Shown: positions 52,619-62,698 of the stretch, piece after piece
How positions within the stretch are numbered: the stretch's first letter is position 1
How the letters are laid out: every line of letters begins with the position of its first letter
Assembly (NCBI GenBank): GCA_024703915.1
Contig: CP087969.1
Location: 186,001-250,000 of the forward strand
Direction of reading: 5' to 3'
DNA length: 64,000 nucleotides
Source: Massilia sp. H-1
GTDB taxonomy: Bacteria; Pseudomonadota; Gammaproteobacteria; Burkholderiales; Burkholderiaceae_D
Program-made: the position numbers and the translations under genes
The notes under the pieces: generated by a model
Database searches by the model: none
What the model was told of the DNA's origin: nothing
Seen by the model: the letters and a program-made list of their open reading frames with translations, nothing else

Positions 52619-52990
52619 ATGAGCAATTACAAAGAAGTCAAAGGAACGCTGCACGACGGCGAGCAATATGCCGGACTCATCATCGGCAAGGAAGGCAGTC
52701 CGGACCACCATGTGGTCCTGTTGCCAGGGGAAGCGCAGGACGTGTCGTGGACGGCCGCGCGTGACTGGGCGGGCAGCAACGGCGGCGAATTGCCGACCCG
52801 GCGCGAGCTGGCGCTGCTGTATGCGAATTGCCGCGAACAGTTCGAGCGGGTCTGGTACTGGTCGAGCGAACCGCAGGAACCGCGCGCCCAGCTCGTGTGG
52901 GGGCAAAACTTTACCAGCGGGATACAGACCATGTACGGCCGCCCGTTCCGGGGCCGGGCCCGTGCGGTCCGCCGTCTGCCGATTGAATAG
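52619..52990 (+). CDS. DUF1566 domain protein
   Basis: 123 residues, unbroken, start behind AAAGGAGAG. MSNYKEVKGTLHDGEQYAGL, VSWTAARDWAGSNGGELPTR, RELALLYANCREQFERVWYW and a C-terminal GRARAVRRL: the Lcl/DUF1566 pattern (WxxxxxWxxxLxxGGxxxWRLPT). No signal peptide. Function unknown. Confidence 0.8.
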   Translation: MSNYKEVKGTLHDGEQYAGLIIGKEGSPDHHVVLLPGEAQDVSWTAARDWAGSNGGELPTRRELALLYANCREQFERVWYWSSEPQEPRAQLVWGQNFTSGIQTMYGRPFRGRARAVRRLPIE

Positions 52991-53071
52991 TGGAACTATG
53001 TGCCCTGCCGAACAGAGGACCAGGCCTATTTGCCTTATGGTTGAGCTTGTTAAATCTGCCGAGGAATCACA

Positions 53072-53264
53072 ATGAATATGTTAATCAGCCTCATCATTTA
53101 CCTGGTCGTGTTCGGCCTCATCTGGTGGCTGGTCAGCATGCTGCCGCTGCTTACCTCCGGTCGCCCAGATCGTCCGCGTGCTGTTCATCATCTTGCTGAT
53201 CCTGATCGTGCTGTCGGTGTTCGGCATCATCCCGGGCAATTACCTGCCCAAGCTGAACCTCTAG
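53072..53264 (+). CDS. Thivi_2564-family small membrane protein
   Basis: About 63 residues, two helices: MNMLISLIIYLVVFGLIWWL and VRVLFIILLILIVLSVFGII, joined by LPLPPPVAQI, ending GNYLPKLNL. The joint is damaged at 53155 (CTTACCTCC for CCGCCGCC). GAGGAATCACA upstream. Function unknown. Confidence 0.75.
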
Positions 53265-53339
53265 GCAAGCGGCCTCAACGGGTTTTCCGGGGTGGTCCGG
53301 AGGCGTATAATCGCGTCACTCAACACGTGATCGCCCTCC

Positions 53340-54185
53340 ATGACGCCCCAGATCCAGGCCTTTTTCGACCCGACCACCGCCACTGTCACCTACGTCGTCC
53401 ATGCGGGCGCTTAAGCAGCGATTGCGCGATCATCGATCCGGTGCTCGACTACGATCCCAAGTCCGGCCGCACCGCCACCGTGTCGGCCGACCAGGTGATC
53501 GCCTTCGTGCGCGCGCAGAACCTGCGCGTGCAATGGCTGCTCGAAAACGCATGCCCACGCCGACCACCTGTCCGGCGCGCCCTACCTGGCGCAGCAGCTG
53601 GGCGGGCAAACCGGCATCGGGGCGGACATCCGCACCGTGCAGCGCTCGTTTTCGGCGGTCTTCCCGCAGCAGGACGCCAGTTTCGACCACCTGTTCGCAC
53701 CGGACGAAGTGTTCATGATCGGCGCCCTCAGCGCGCGCCATGCACGTGCCGGGCCACACGCTCTACCGACATGGCCTTCCATATCGGCGACGCCCTGTTT
53801 GTGGGCGACACCCTGTTCATGCCCGATGTGGGCACCGCGCGCTGCGATTTCCCCGGCGGCGACGCGGCCACGCTGTATCGCTCGGTGCAGCGCATCCTGG
53901 CGCTGCCGCCGCAAACGCGCCTGTTCATGTGCCACGACTATCCGTCGACCGGACGCGAAGCGGCATGGGAAACCACCGTCGCCGCCCAGCGCAGCGCCAA
54001 CATCCACATCCGCGAAGGCGTGAGCGAGGCCGATTTTGTCGCCATGCGGACCACGCGCGACAACACGCTCGCGATGCCGACCCTGATCCTGCCCGCGATC
54101 CAGGTCAACATCAACGCTTACCCACCTGCCCGCCGCCGACGGCAATGGCGTGCGCTACCTCAAAATCCCGGTCAACGCGTTCTGA
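53340..54185 (+). CDS. MBL-fold hydrolase (persulfide dioxygenase-like)
   Basis: About 283 residues. MTPQIQAFFDPTTATVTYVV, CAIIDPVLDYDPKSGRT, metal motif WLLETHAHADHLSGAPYL, HVPGHTPTDMAFHIGD, FVGDTLFMPDVGTARCDFPG and FMCHDYPS. This is the ETHE1/Blh group, non-haem iron sulfur dioxygenases acting on glutathione persulfide. GCTTAAGC at 53410 and GCTTACC at 54119 (corrected NINAGHLPPADG) plus an A-run error at 53549 break it. Convergent with kdpE, 5 bp apart. Confidence 0.87.
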
Positions 54186-54190
54186 GTCAG

Positions 54191-54887
54191 CTAAGCCAGC
54201 AGCCGGTAGCCTACCCCGGTCTCGGTCAGAATATGGGCCGGGCGGGCCGGATCGTCTTCCAGCTTCTGGCGCAAGTGCCCCATGTAGATGCGCAGGTAGT
54301 GACTGCGCTGCGCATGCCCCGCGCCCCACACTTCCTTGAGCAGATGGCTGTGCGTGAGCACCTTGCCTAAGCATTGCGCACGAGGACGCACAGCAGGTCG
54401 TACTCGGTCGGCGTCAGGTGGACCGGGACAGCCGCGCGGCTGACCTGGCGCCGGACCAGGTCCACCGTCACGCTGCCGAACTGGAACACGGGCGCCGCCT
54501 CGCTGGTAAGCGGCGCCATCCGCTTGCGCAGGTGGACCCGCAAACGCGCCATCAGCTCCAGATTGCCGAACGGTTTAGTCAGATAATCGTCGGCGCCGCT
54601 GTCGAGGGCCATCACTTTTTGCGCCTCCGCGTGCGCGCCGACAGCACCACGACCGGCACCGCGGTCCAGCTGCGCAGCTGGCGGATCACGGCCACGCCGT
54701 CCATATCGGGCAGGCCAAGGTCGAGAATGACCAGGTCGGGCTGCTGGCGCGCCGCCTCTTCCAGGCCCTCGCGCCCGCTCTCGGCTTCCAGCACGACGAT
54801 GCCCTCGCCTTCGAGCGTCATGCGGAGAAAACGCCGGATCTGGCGGTCGTCTTCAACCAGCAGAACGCGCACTGGGCGTGCATTCAT
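54191..54887 (-). CDS. kdpE: OmpR-family response regulator KdpE
   Basis: About 231 residues. MNARPVRVLLVEDDRQIRRF, phosphoacceptor LVILDLGLPDMDG, ADDYLTKPF, then the winged helix LTPTEYDLLCVLVRNAGKVL (after restoring GCCGGC at 54366), RSHYLRIYMGHLRQKLEDDP and ETGVGYRLLA. The sequence matches KdpE rather than other OmpR members. An indel at 54625 splits receiver helix 4. ATGA overlap with kdpD. Confidence 0.93.
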
Positions 54888-56400
54888 GACGTGCTCCCTT
54901 CGTCCGGCGTGAGCGGCGGCGTGCCGAGCGGCAGGGTGAACACGAAGCGTGCCCCGCCCCGGCTGCCCGCCTGCGCCCGGATGCGCCCGCCGTGGGCGTC
55001 CACCACCGAGCGGCAGATCGCAAGGCCAAGGCCGACGCCTTCGCGCGAGGACTCGGCCTGGCCGCGGACGAACTTGGCGAACAGCGCTTCTTCGGCGCCG
55101 GGCGGCAAGCCCGGGCCCCGGTCTTCCACCGCCACCCGCAATTCGCCGCCTTCGGCCTGCGCGTCGATCCCGATCCAGCCACCGGCCGCCGCATAGCGCG
55201 CGGCGTTTTCCAGCAGATTGCACAGCACCCGCTCGATCAGCACCGCGTCGAAGGCGACCAGCGGCAAGTCGGGCGGCAGCGCCACGGCGACCTCCATCGC
55301 GCCAATCGCGCGCGCACTGCCTGCCAGCGCGCTGCCGACCACTTCCTCGATCATCTGCCATTCGCGGTTCAGGTGCACGCCGCCCGTCTGCAGGCGCGCC
55401 ATGTCGAGCAGATTCGTGACCAGACCGTTCATGCGCAGCGCATCGTCCTGGATCGCACGGGCCAGTTCACGCCCCGTGGCCGCATCCAGCGCAACGCCGC
55501 TCGCCAGTGTGCTGGACAGGCCGACAATGGCCGCCAGCGGGGTGCGGATGTCGTGCGAGACGGCACTCAGCAGCGAATTGCGCAGCCGTTCGCTCTCCAT
55601 CTCGATTTCCGTTTCGCGCGATGTCGACGTAGTGAACCCGTTCGATCGCGAGCGCAATTTGCGCGGCAAAGGTTTGCAGCAGCAGGACCTGATCGGCCGG
55701 ACCACGCCCGCGTCCCACCAGAACCAGCACCCCGCGCAGGCGCATCGGCGCGCAGCGGCAGAAATTGCAGCTGGCCGGTGACGGTGACAGCATCGGCGGC
55801 CCCGTCTTTGCGCTGGCTTTCGTAAATGGCCTGCGCCATGACCGTGGCGCTGGCATGGTCGACGCCCGGGGTGCCGATCAGCGGCGTGCAGTCGAGCGTG
55901 TCGTCGCGCCTGGCCGTCAGGATGCGCACGCCAACCTGGAAGGCGTCGGCCAGGTGTTTTTCCGCGATCCAAACAATCTGTTCATTGGTCAGCGCCGCCG
56001 ACAGGTCCTTGGACAGGCCGAACAAGGCGCTCGCGCGCCGCTCGCCCGACCGGGCCATCAGCGCCTGGCGCCGCAAGTTGGCCGTCAGGTGGCTGACGAT
56101 CAGCGACACCGCCAGCATGAAGCCGAAGGTGAGCAGGTACTGGGGATCGGCCGCCGCCAGCGAGTGGTAGGGCTTGACCAGGTAAACGTCGAAGCCGAGC
56201 ACCGCCAGCAGCGAGGCCAGCACGCCGGGGCCGCGGCCGTAGCGCACCGTGGCCAGCACCACCGTCAGCAGATAAATCAGCACCAGGTTGGCTTCGGCCA
56301 GCGTGCCGCGCAGCAGCGACACGGCCAGGCCGGTCGCGGCGACGCACACCAGCACCACCGACGCGTAGGCGCGCCAGTCCGGTTCGATGTCAGGATCCAT
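54884..56400 (-). CDS. kdpD: KdpD-type sensor kinase lacking the N-terminal KdpD/Usp domains
   Basis: About 505 residues, against about 900 for full KdpD. It begins MDPDIEPDWRAYASVVLV directly at the four-helix DUF4118 region (LIYLLTVVLATVRYGRGPGV), then GAF, HisKA with SAVSHDIRTPLAAIVG and HATPase with ENAARYAAAGG and GVGLGLAICRSVVDAHGG. No room upstream for the missing part: kup ends 14 bp away. So the potassium/Usp input module is absent. Breaks near 55625 and 55755 only. Cotranscribed with kup and kdpE. Confidence 0.88.
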
Positions 56401-56414
56401 GCTTGCGGTCCAGG

Positions 56415-58292
56415 CTAGATTTCAATCTGCGTTCCCAATTCGATCACGCGGTTAGGCGGAATCCGGTAATAATCGGCCGCGTCGTGCATTGCGCGACATG
56501 GCTGCAAACAGGATGTCGCGCCAGCGGGCCATGTCGCCGCGGGTGCTGGCGATCACGGTCTGGCGGGCGATGAAGAACGAAGTCTCCATCATCTCAAACG
56601 GCATCGACGGGACACTTTGCAGCACTGCCGGAATGTCGCGTTCATCCTTGAAGCCGTAATATACATTGAGCTGGTAGCAGGCGTGGCCCAGATCGATCAC
56701 TTGCACCCGTTCGTCCTGCGGCACGCCGGGAATGTCACGATTGAAGACCGTCAGGAAGATGGTCCGCTCGTGCAGGACCTTGTTGTGCAGCAGGTTATGC
56801 AGCAAGGCGTGCGGCACGCCATCGCCCTCGGCGCGGAAGAACACGGCGGTGCTTAAGCCACGCGCAGCGGCGGATTAGAAAACAGCGAGTCCATAAATGC
56901 GGGCAAGGCGATGGCGCCCTGCTCCAGATTGCGGAAAACCCGCGCCCGGCCCGTGCGCCAGGTCAGGAACAGCGTCATCATGACGGTGCCCATGGCCAGC
57001 GGCAGCCAGCCGCCGCTGGCGATCTTGAGCGAATTGGCTCCCAGGAAGGCAAGGTCGATCGTCAGGAAGAAGGCGGTCGCGGCGAGGCACAGCAGCACGT
57101 TGTACTTCCACTTGTGGCGAATCACGAAGAACGTCAGCAAGGTGGTGGTCAGCATGGTTCCCGCCACCGCAATGCCGTAGGCCGCCGCCAGATTGGTCGA
57201 CGAACCGAAGGCCAGCACGGCCGCCGCCACCACCAGCAGCTGCGCCCAGTTCACGCCCGGCATATAGACCTGGCCGATTTCGTGCTCCGAGGTCTGCACG
57301 ACACGCATGCGCGGCAGGAAGCCGAGCGCGATGGCCGAACGGGTGGCGGAAAACGTGGCCGAAATGGTGGCCTGGGCCGCGATCACGGTGGCCACGGTGG
57401 CCAGGATCACCAGCCCGATCACGCTCCACGATCCGAGCTGGTGATAAAAGGGATTGGCCACCGCGTGCGGATTGGCGAGCAGCAGCGCGCCCTGCCCCAG
57501 ATAATTGAGCGCCAGCGCCGGGAACGCGACCAGAAACCAGGCCAGGCGCACCGGCTGCTTGCCGAAGTGGCCCATGTCCGCGTACAGCGCCTCGGCGCCC
57601 GTGAAAGCGAGGAACACCGCGCCCAGCGACACGAAGCCGAGCCAGCCGCTGTCGATCAGGAAGCGCACCGCGTACAGGGGATTGAGCGCGCCCAGGATGG
57701 CCGGATGCGGCGCGATGTTGATCACCCCCATGACGGCCAGCGTCGCAAACCACAGCAGCACGACCGGTCCGAAGCACTTGCCGATGCTTAGGCCGTGCCC
57801 TTGTACTGAAAGCCGTACAGGCTTAGGCCCAGCACGACGATCGTGATGGGAATGACATACGGCGTGAAGGCTAGGCGTGGCCACTTCCAGCCCTTCGATC
57901 GCCGACAGCACCGAGATGGCGGGCGTGATCACGCTGTCGCCGTAGAACAGCGCGGCGCCAGCCAGGCCGGTCACCACCAGCGGCCCGTACCAGCGCGAAC
58001 GCTTGCCCACGGAGGCCAGCGCGAGCGCCATCAGCGCGACGATGCCCCCTTCGCCGCGGTTGTCCGCACGCAGGATGAGGGTGACGTATTTGAGCGAGAC
58101 AATCAGGGTCAGCCCCCAGACGATCAGGGAGACGACGCCGAACACATTGTGTTCGTTGAGGGCGATGCCGTGCGCCGATGAGAACACTTCCTTCATGGCG
58201 TACAAGGGACTGGTGCCGATGTCCCCGTACACGATCCCCAGCGCTGCCAGGCTCAGGCCTGCCAGCGCGGTCTTGCTTGAAGCAGATTGCAT
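56415..58292 (-). CDS. kup: Low-affinity potassium transporter Kup
   Basis: KUP/HAK/KT family proton-potassium symporter, about 624 residues. LAALGIVYGDIGTSPLYAMK is the signature; GGIVALMALAL, YGDSVITPAISVLSAIEGLE, FTGAEALYADMGHFG and the C-terminal PPNRVIELGTQIEI, almost the E. coli ending. Twelve helices. Corrupted GCCGGC at 57866, 57787 (GTAGIGKCFGPV) and 56852 (RVAGTAVFFRAEGDG), another indel near 56490. First of kup-kdpD-kdpE. Confidence 0.94.
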
Positions 58293-58365
58293 GTCTTGTC
58301 CACGATTCTGTTGAAGGAATCTGGACGATATCGGCTTCCGTGTAAAAAAGCCGTAAAGACCGAGT

Positions 58366-59802
58366 TTACTGCTTCGGCGGCGCCGTCCAGCGGCCCAGCG
58401 GCTCGTCCATGTTGGCCAGATACCAGGTATAGCCGGTGACCAGGGCCACGTGGCGCTTGAGGTTTTGCGGGTCGACCTTGTCGAGCGTATCGGCCGCCGT
58501 GTGGTGATAATGGAAGTAGTCCGAAGCGTCGATCAGCGGCGAGAAGCACGGCACGCCGAGCTGCTCGAGACCATTCAGGTCGCCCGTGCCCATCACATCA
58601 CCGCGCTGCAAGGCCGCCGCGCCCATGTTCTCGAGCGAGGCTTGCAAAGGGCCAAACAGCTTGCCGAGCGGCGTAAGGTGAACTGTGACGCATGCCGAAC
58701 GGCCGTAGCCCGAACCGCTGTCGGTTTCGATGGCCGCGAAGTGCTTGCTTAAGCCAGGGCGCGGTTCGCTTCCAGGTAGGTGCTGGCGCCGCGCGTGCCG
58801 TTTTCTTCATTGGCCCAGGCGATCACGCGGATCGTGCGGCGCGGCTTGAGGCCGAGCTTCTTGAGCGTGTCGACCACGGCCATCGCGCTCACCACACCGG
58901 TGGCGTCGTCGTTGGCGCCCGTGCCCAGATCCCAGGAATCGAGATGGCCCGACACGATCACGATCTCGTCGGCCTTGTCGGTGCCGGGGAAGTCGGCGAT
59001 CACATTGAAGCTGTCGGCGTCGGGCAGGATCTGCGGCGTGAGCGTGAGCTTCATGCTGACCGGGCCGCGCGCGGACAGGCGCGCCATCAGCAGCGCGTCT
59101 TCCACCGCCACGGCGGCGGCCGGAATGCGGGCGCCGTCCTGCAGTCCGCTCGAACCGGTATGCGGCAGGCGGAAGTTGGCGCCATGCCACTGAGCTGACC
59201 AGCGCCGCCACGGCGCCCATCTCGGCGGCCATTTTGGTGCCGCCGCCACGGTACTTGACCACCTGGCCGTAAGCCTGGCCGGACAGGCCGCGGTCGGCCA
59301 TGAACTGGTCGAACGGGACGTTAAAGAGAACGATGCGGCCCTTGACCTCGGCCGCACGCGCTTGCAGTTCGTCGAGGCTGCGCACCACGATCACGGGTGC
59401 AGTCAGGCCGATGGGCCGGGGTCGCGCCGGAGCCGCCCAGCGCCGTCAGGACCACCTTTTGCGTCACGCCGGCCGGACGGCCGCGGTAGTCGACCAGTTC
59501 GGCCGCCTCCGCGCCGCGCACCCAGTGCGGGACCTTGACCGGCTGCAGCGTCACCTTGGCGCCAATCTTGCGCATGGCGTCGGCCACCTGGGTCACGGCG
59601 GCCGCTTCATGCCGGCGGAACCGGACAGGCGCGGGCCGACCAGGTCGGTCAGGTCGGCCAGGCGCTCGTAAGCCCAGTCGCTTTGCAGGGCGGTGTCGCG
59701 GATTTTGTTCAGTGCGGCGGGGTCGTTGGCGGAGCTTGCTGCGTGCGCGCCTGCGCTGAACAGGCAGGCGGCCAATAGGGTCAATACAGGCTTGCGTGAC
59801 AT
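58366..59802 (-). CDS. M28-family zinc peptidase
   Basis: Secreted aminopeptidase-like enzyme, about 478 residues. Signal MSRKPVLTLLAACLFSAGAH; PA-domain-like insert; zinc residues in IVSGHLDSWDLGTGANDDAT (His, Asp) and AWANEENGTRGAS (Glu), FSPLIDASDYFHYHHTAADT (Asp, His). GCTTAAGC at 58747 creates a false stop (corrected ALAGKHFAAIETDSGSGYG); indels near 58690, 59195, 59415 and 59610. Similar to glutamate carboxypeptidase-like exported peptidases. Confidence 0.9.
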
Positions 59803-59842
59803 GCGTTGAATCCTTCAAACTTTCATTAGGAAACACACAATA

Positions 59843-59875
59843 ACGCATCCTGCCTGTTTCTGCACTCTATGCCGC
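59843..59875. repeat. 33-bp direct repeat, left copy
   Basis: ACGCATCCTGCCTGTTTCTG plus 13 more bases, identical to 60744-60776 at 32 of 33 positions. The right copy is the last codons of the metallophosphoesterase gene. Here, read on the minus strand in the same frame, the codons run on as ALLCVS and stop. Confidence 0.85.
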
Positions 59876-60065
59876 GACCCATCTACCCCCGGTGAATTTT
59901 GATGGCAGGATTGACCCGTCGAAAGTCTCCAAAGCAGTAGCGGGCGTCGGCGGCGCCCATCTGTCATACCGTTGCGCCCGAATGCTTCCCTCATTGTTCC
60001 CTCCGTTTTGGGCGACGATTCCCTGCAAACGCGGTCCTTCCTCAACACATCAGCTAAAATTTGAT
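59876..60065. other. Gap without recognisable gene inside the repeat-bounded segment
   Basis: 190 bp between the left direct repeat and the hypothetical gene. Base composition is lower in GC than the flanks. No convincing ORF, promoter consensus or transposase remnant was found. Confidence 0.4.
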
Positions 60066-60723
60066 ATGACCAAACCAGAGATTCAGCGTGTAAAACTGGA
60101 AATTCGTCGTCGAGTTTCTGGACCCAGCAACCGGCTGCATCAGTAGCTCATCAATTATCGAGACTGATGACCTTGAGGCGGTGTGCGCGATCATTGATCC
60201 AGACGAAGTGGACATTCATCCGGCGGCCTCGTATGAGCTTGAGTTCGACGATGTTCTTAGACTAGCTGACCGTTTTGGCATAGCCCCAGGCAATGATGGA
60301 CAATTCGCTCGCTTCAGATCGTGGAGGAAGTTGGACAACTTGCCGTATCTAATACACACGGATCGGGAGCTGGCCATGATGTTGGCGGGAGAGAAGCCAT
60401 TTGCGGCATTTTCAGAGTATTACCCGGCAACGGGCGATGATGAAGTAATTCCAGAGAGCGTATTCGCGCCCTATGTTGCAAGCGGCCTATTCTCGAAGGC
60501 GGAACACTTTATTCCTGGAAAGGAGAATCGAACACTCCGACTCGTGTTATATGCCCGGAATGGTGAAGAATGGAGGATCCGGGCTTATGTATTAGTGCGA
60601 ACTACTGCGGCAAAATGTGGCTGGAGTGAGGGATTTGAGCGAATGGAAGGTTCACTTCTTGGCTATTCCGACTCGCAGAATGACATCTTTATCGAACGCC
60701 ATTTTAAGGCTTCGGCAAACTGA
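60066..60723 (+). CDS. Hypothetical protein of lower-GC cassette
   Basis: About 218 residues: MTKPEIQRVKLEIVVEFLDP, CAIIDPDEVDIHPAASYELE, REALAMMLAGEKPF-like (DRELAMMLAGEKPFAAFSEY), and NRTLRLVLYARNGEEWRIRA. One extra C near 60108 hides the join. Composition and codon use (many A/T third positions) differ clearly from neighbours, and 33-bp direct repeats flank it, so it looks acquired. No family recognised; acidic cytosolic protein, possibly an immunity-type protein, but that is a guess. Confidence 0.7.
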
Positions 60724-60741
60724 ACTTCACAATCCCGTTAT

Positions 60742-61909
60742 CTACGCATCCTGCATGTTTCTGCACTCTATGCCGCCACCAGTCGCACGCGTGATTTCCG
60801 ACGGCGCGCCGAAACGCTTGGGCGGGCCCCAGTAGCCGGTGCCGCGGCTGGTGTACACCCACAACTGGGCCAACTTGTTGAGGCCTGCCGTGAAGGGCTG
60901 CTGCAGCGGCACGAACAGATTCCACGGGAAGAACTGGCCGCCGTGCGTGTGGCCCGACAGCTGCAGGTCGAAGTGGCTGCCGCCGCAGCCGCCGCGCTGC
61001 GCGGCTGGTGCGCCAGCAGGATGCGCACGCTGACCGAATCAGGGCGCGCTTAGCCATGGCCCGCTGCGGATCGCTGCGGTGCGATTCGTGGAACTGGTGC
61101 GCCGTGTAGTCGGTCACACCGGCGATCATCAGCGACTGCCCGTCGCGCTCGCACAGCACGTGTTCGTTCATCAGCACCGTCACGCCAAGGCGGCGCATCT
61201 CGGCGATCCAGGCGTCGGCGCCGGAATAGTATTCGTGGTTGCCAGTGACAAAAAAGCGCGCCGTCGCGCGCAAGCAGGTCCGCCAGCGGCGCCGTGTGCA
61301 GGCGCAGATGGGCGACACTGCCGTCGACCAGGTCGCCGGTGATGGCGATCGCGTCCGGCTCGAGCGCATTGACGCGGGCAACGATGGCGTTCAGGTAGCC
61401 GCGCTTGATGGTCGGGCCCACGTGGACGTCAGAAATCTGGACGATCGAATAGCCGTGCAGCGCGGGCGGCAGATCCTTGATCGGCACCTCGACTTCGACC
61501 ACCCGTGCCAGCGACAAGCGCGCATTGAACAGGCCAACCAGGGTCACGCCCAGAGCCAGCAGCGGCACGCCGAGCGCGCTGCCCTGGACCAGGGCCGGCG
61601 CGTCGGCCCCGAACAGCGACAATACGGCCAGCGCCAGGTCGCGCAGCACGGTCAGCACCAGCAGCGACGAGAAAAAGCCCATCGCCAGCAAACCGGCCCA
61701 GGCCAGCTGGTCGGACCGCTTCCAGCGTTTGAACCGCGAGGCCATCAGTCCGGCTTAAGCATCAGCAACGTCGAGGCGGCCAGCAGGACGGCGGCGCCGA
61801 TCTGGGCGGCAAGCGGCATTTCACTATCCGGTATCAGGCGCAGACCGATGTATAAATGCAACAGCCCCAGCAGTCCGAGGACGATGACGACAATGCGGCG
61901 CGGTGGCAT
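60742..61909 (-). CDS. Membrane metallophosphoesterase (YkuE/YaeI-like)
   Basis: About 388 residues. The N-terminal part [20 protein letters not shown] plus a second pair of helices ([38 protein letters not shown]) precede the calcineurin-like domain: [55 protein letters not shown] at 61756 makes the first 55 residues look like a separate gene; restoring GCCGGC gives [15 protein letters not shown], one continuous protein. Other breaks at about 61263, 61053 and 60995. Ends ECRNMQDA inside the 33-bp repeat. Confidence 0.85.
60744..60776. repeat. 33-bp direct repeat, right copy
   Basis: ACGCATCCTGCATGTTTCTG plus 13 bases, forming the last 11 codons of the metallophosphoesterase gene on the minus strand. 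Partner of 59843-59875, 901 bp away start to start. Confidence 0.85.
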
Positions 61910-62125
61910 GGAAACTCCTGTTTCAGGCGGGTTGGCTGTAGCAGATGGGGGTAGCGTGCCGGTCTGCAAGGGATGATTACCCGAAATGGGTAGTTGTTAC
62001 AGTGAGGAAGCCATTTGTAAGATTCTGTATTAACAATCGCTTTTTGATGTGCCCACGCTATAGTTCACACATGCCCCAGCGCTATGGTGATCATCCCGAT
62101 CTCGACTGAGGCCAAAGGAAACGCC

Positions 62126-62588
62126 ATGTTCAATACCAAATTCGTAGGTGCTGCCCTCATCATCGCTGCGACGGCCGTCTCCTCTACGGCATCGGCCAGC
62201 GACCGCGGTGTCAATACCGCAGTGGGCGCCGTGGTTGGCGCCGCGATCGGCTCGAGCACCGGCAGCCGTAATGGCGCCCTGGTCGGCGGCGTACTGGGCG
62301 CAGCAGTAGGCAACTCGGTCCGCACCGACGGCCGCAGCCGCGGCTACGTCGATGCCCGCGTCAACTACTACGACGCCCGCTATGAAGACAACCGCTACTA
62401 CCAGCCGCAACCGGTTTATGTCGAAGAGCGCTACTATGAGCTAAGCACCGGTCTACTACCGCCCTGCTCCGCGCTACTACGGCCCATAAGCAGTGGTGTA
62501 CGTTGAACCGCGCGGCTACTACCGCGGTCACGGCCATCGCCATGGTCACGGTCATGGCCGCGGCCACGGCCACGGCTGGGGACGCTAA
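62126..62588 (+). CDS. Glycine-zipper exported protein
   Basis: About 152 residues. MFNTKFVGAALIIAATAVSS signal after AAAGGAAA; NTAVGAVVGAAIGSSTGSRN and GALVGGVLGAAVGNSV form a glycine-zipper 2TM-like region; then a Tyr-rich segment (YYDARYEDNRYYQPQPVY) and a His/Gly-rich end (GHGHRHGHGHGRGHGH). CTAAGC at 62443 and ATAAGC at 62487 break the frame (corrected YEPAPVYYRPAPRYYGP). A terminator follows. Probably outer-membrane or periplasmic; function unknown. Confidence 0.75.
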
Positions 62589-62603
62589 GCTCTCCTGAGC
62601 GAC

Positions 62604-62627
62604 AAAAACCTGGTTCGCCAGGTTTTT
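62604..62627 (+). terminator. Intrinsic terminator of the glycine-zipper gene
   Basis: Perfect 10-bp stem AAAAACCTGG/CCAGGTTTTT with TTCG loop, then two more T. 15 bp after the stop. Confidence 0.92.
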
Positions 62628-62698
62628 TTCGTCCGCGTTTTCCCCTCCCCCGGCTAAGCAGCGCTGACGGCAGCCGCCGTCGCCAACGGGGAGGCTGC

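Noticed and set aside
59843..60776. Integron gene cassette with attC sites
   Set aside because: The 33-bp repeats lack the paired GTTRRRY/RYYYAAC core and L/R box pattern, and no integrase is present.
61745..61909. Separate small two-helix membrane protein
   Set aside because: Becomes the N-terminus of the metallophosphoesterase when the GCCGGC site at 61756 is restored.
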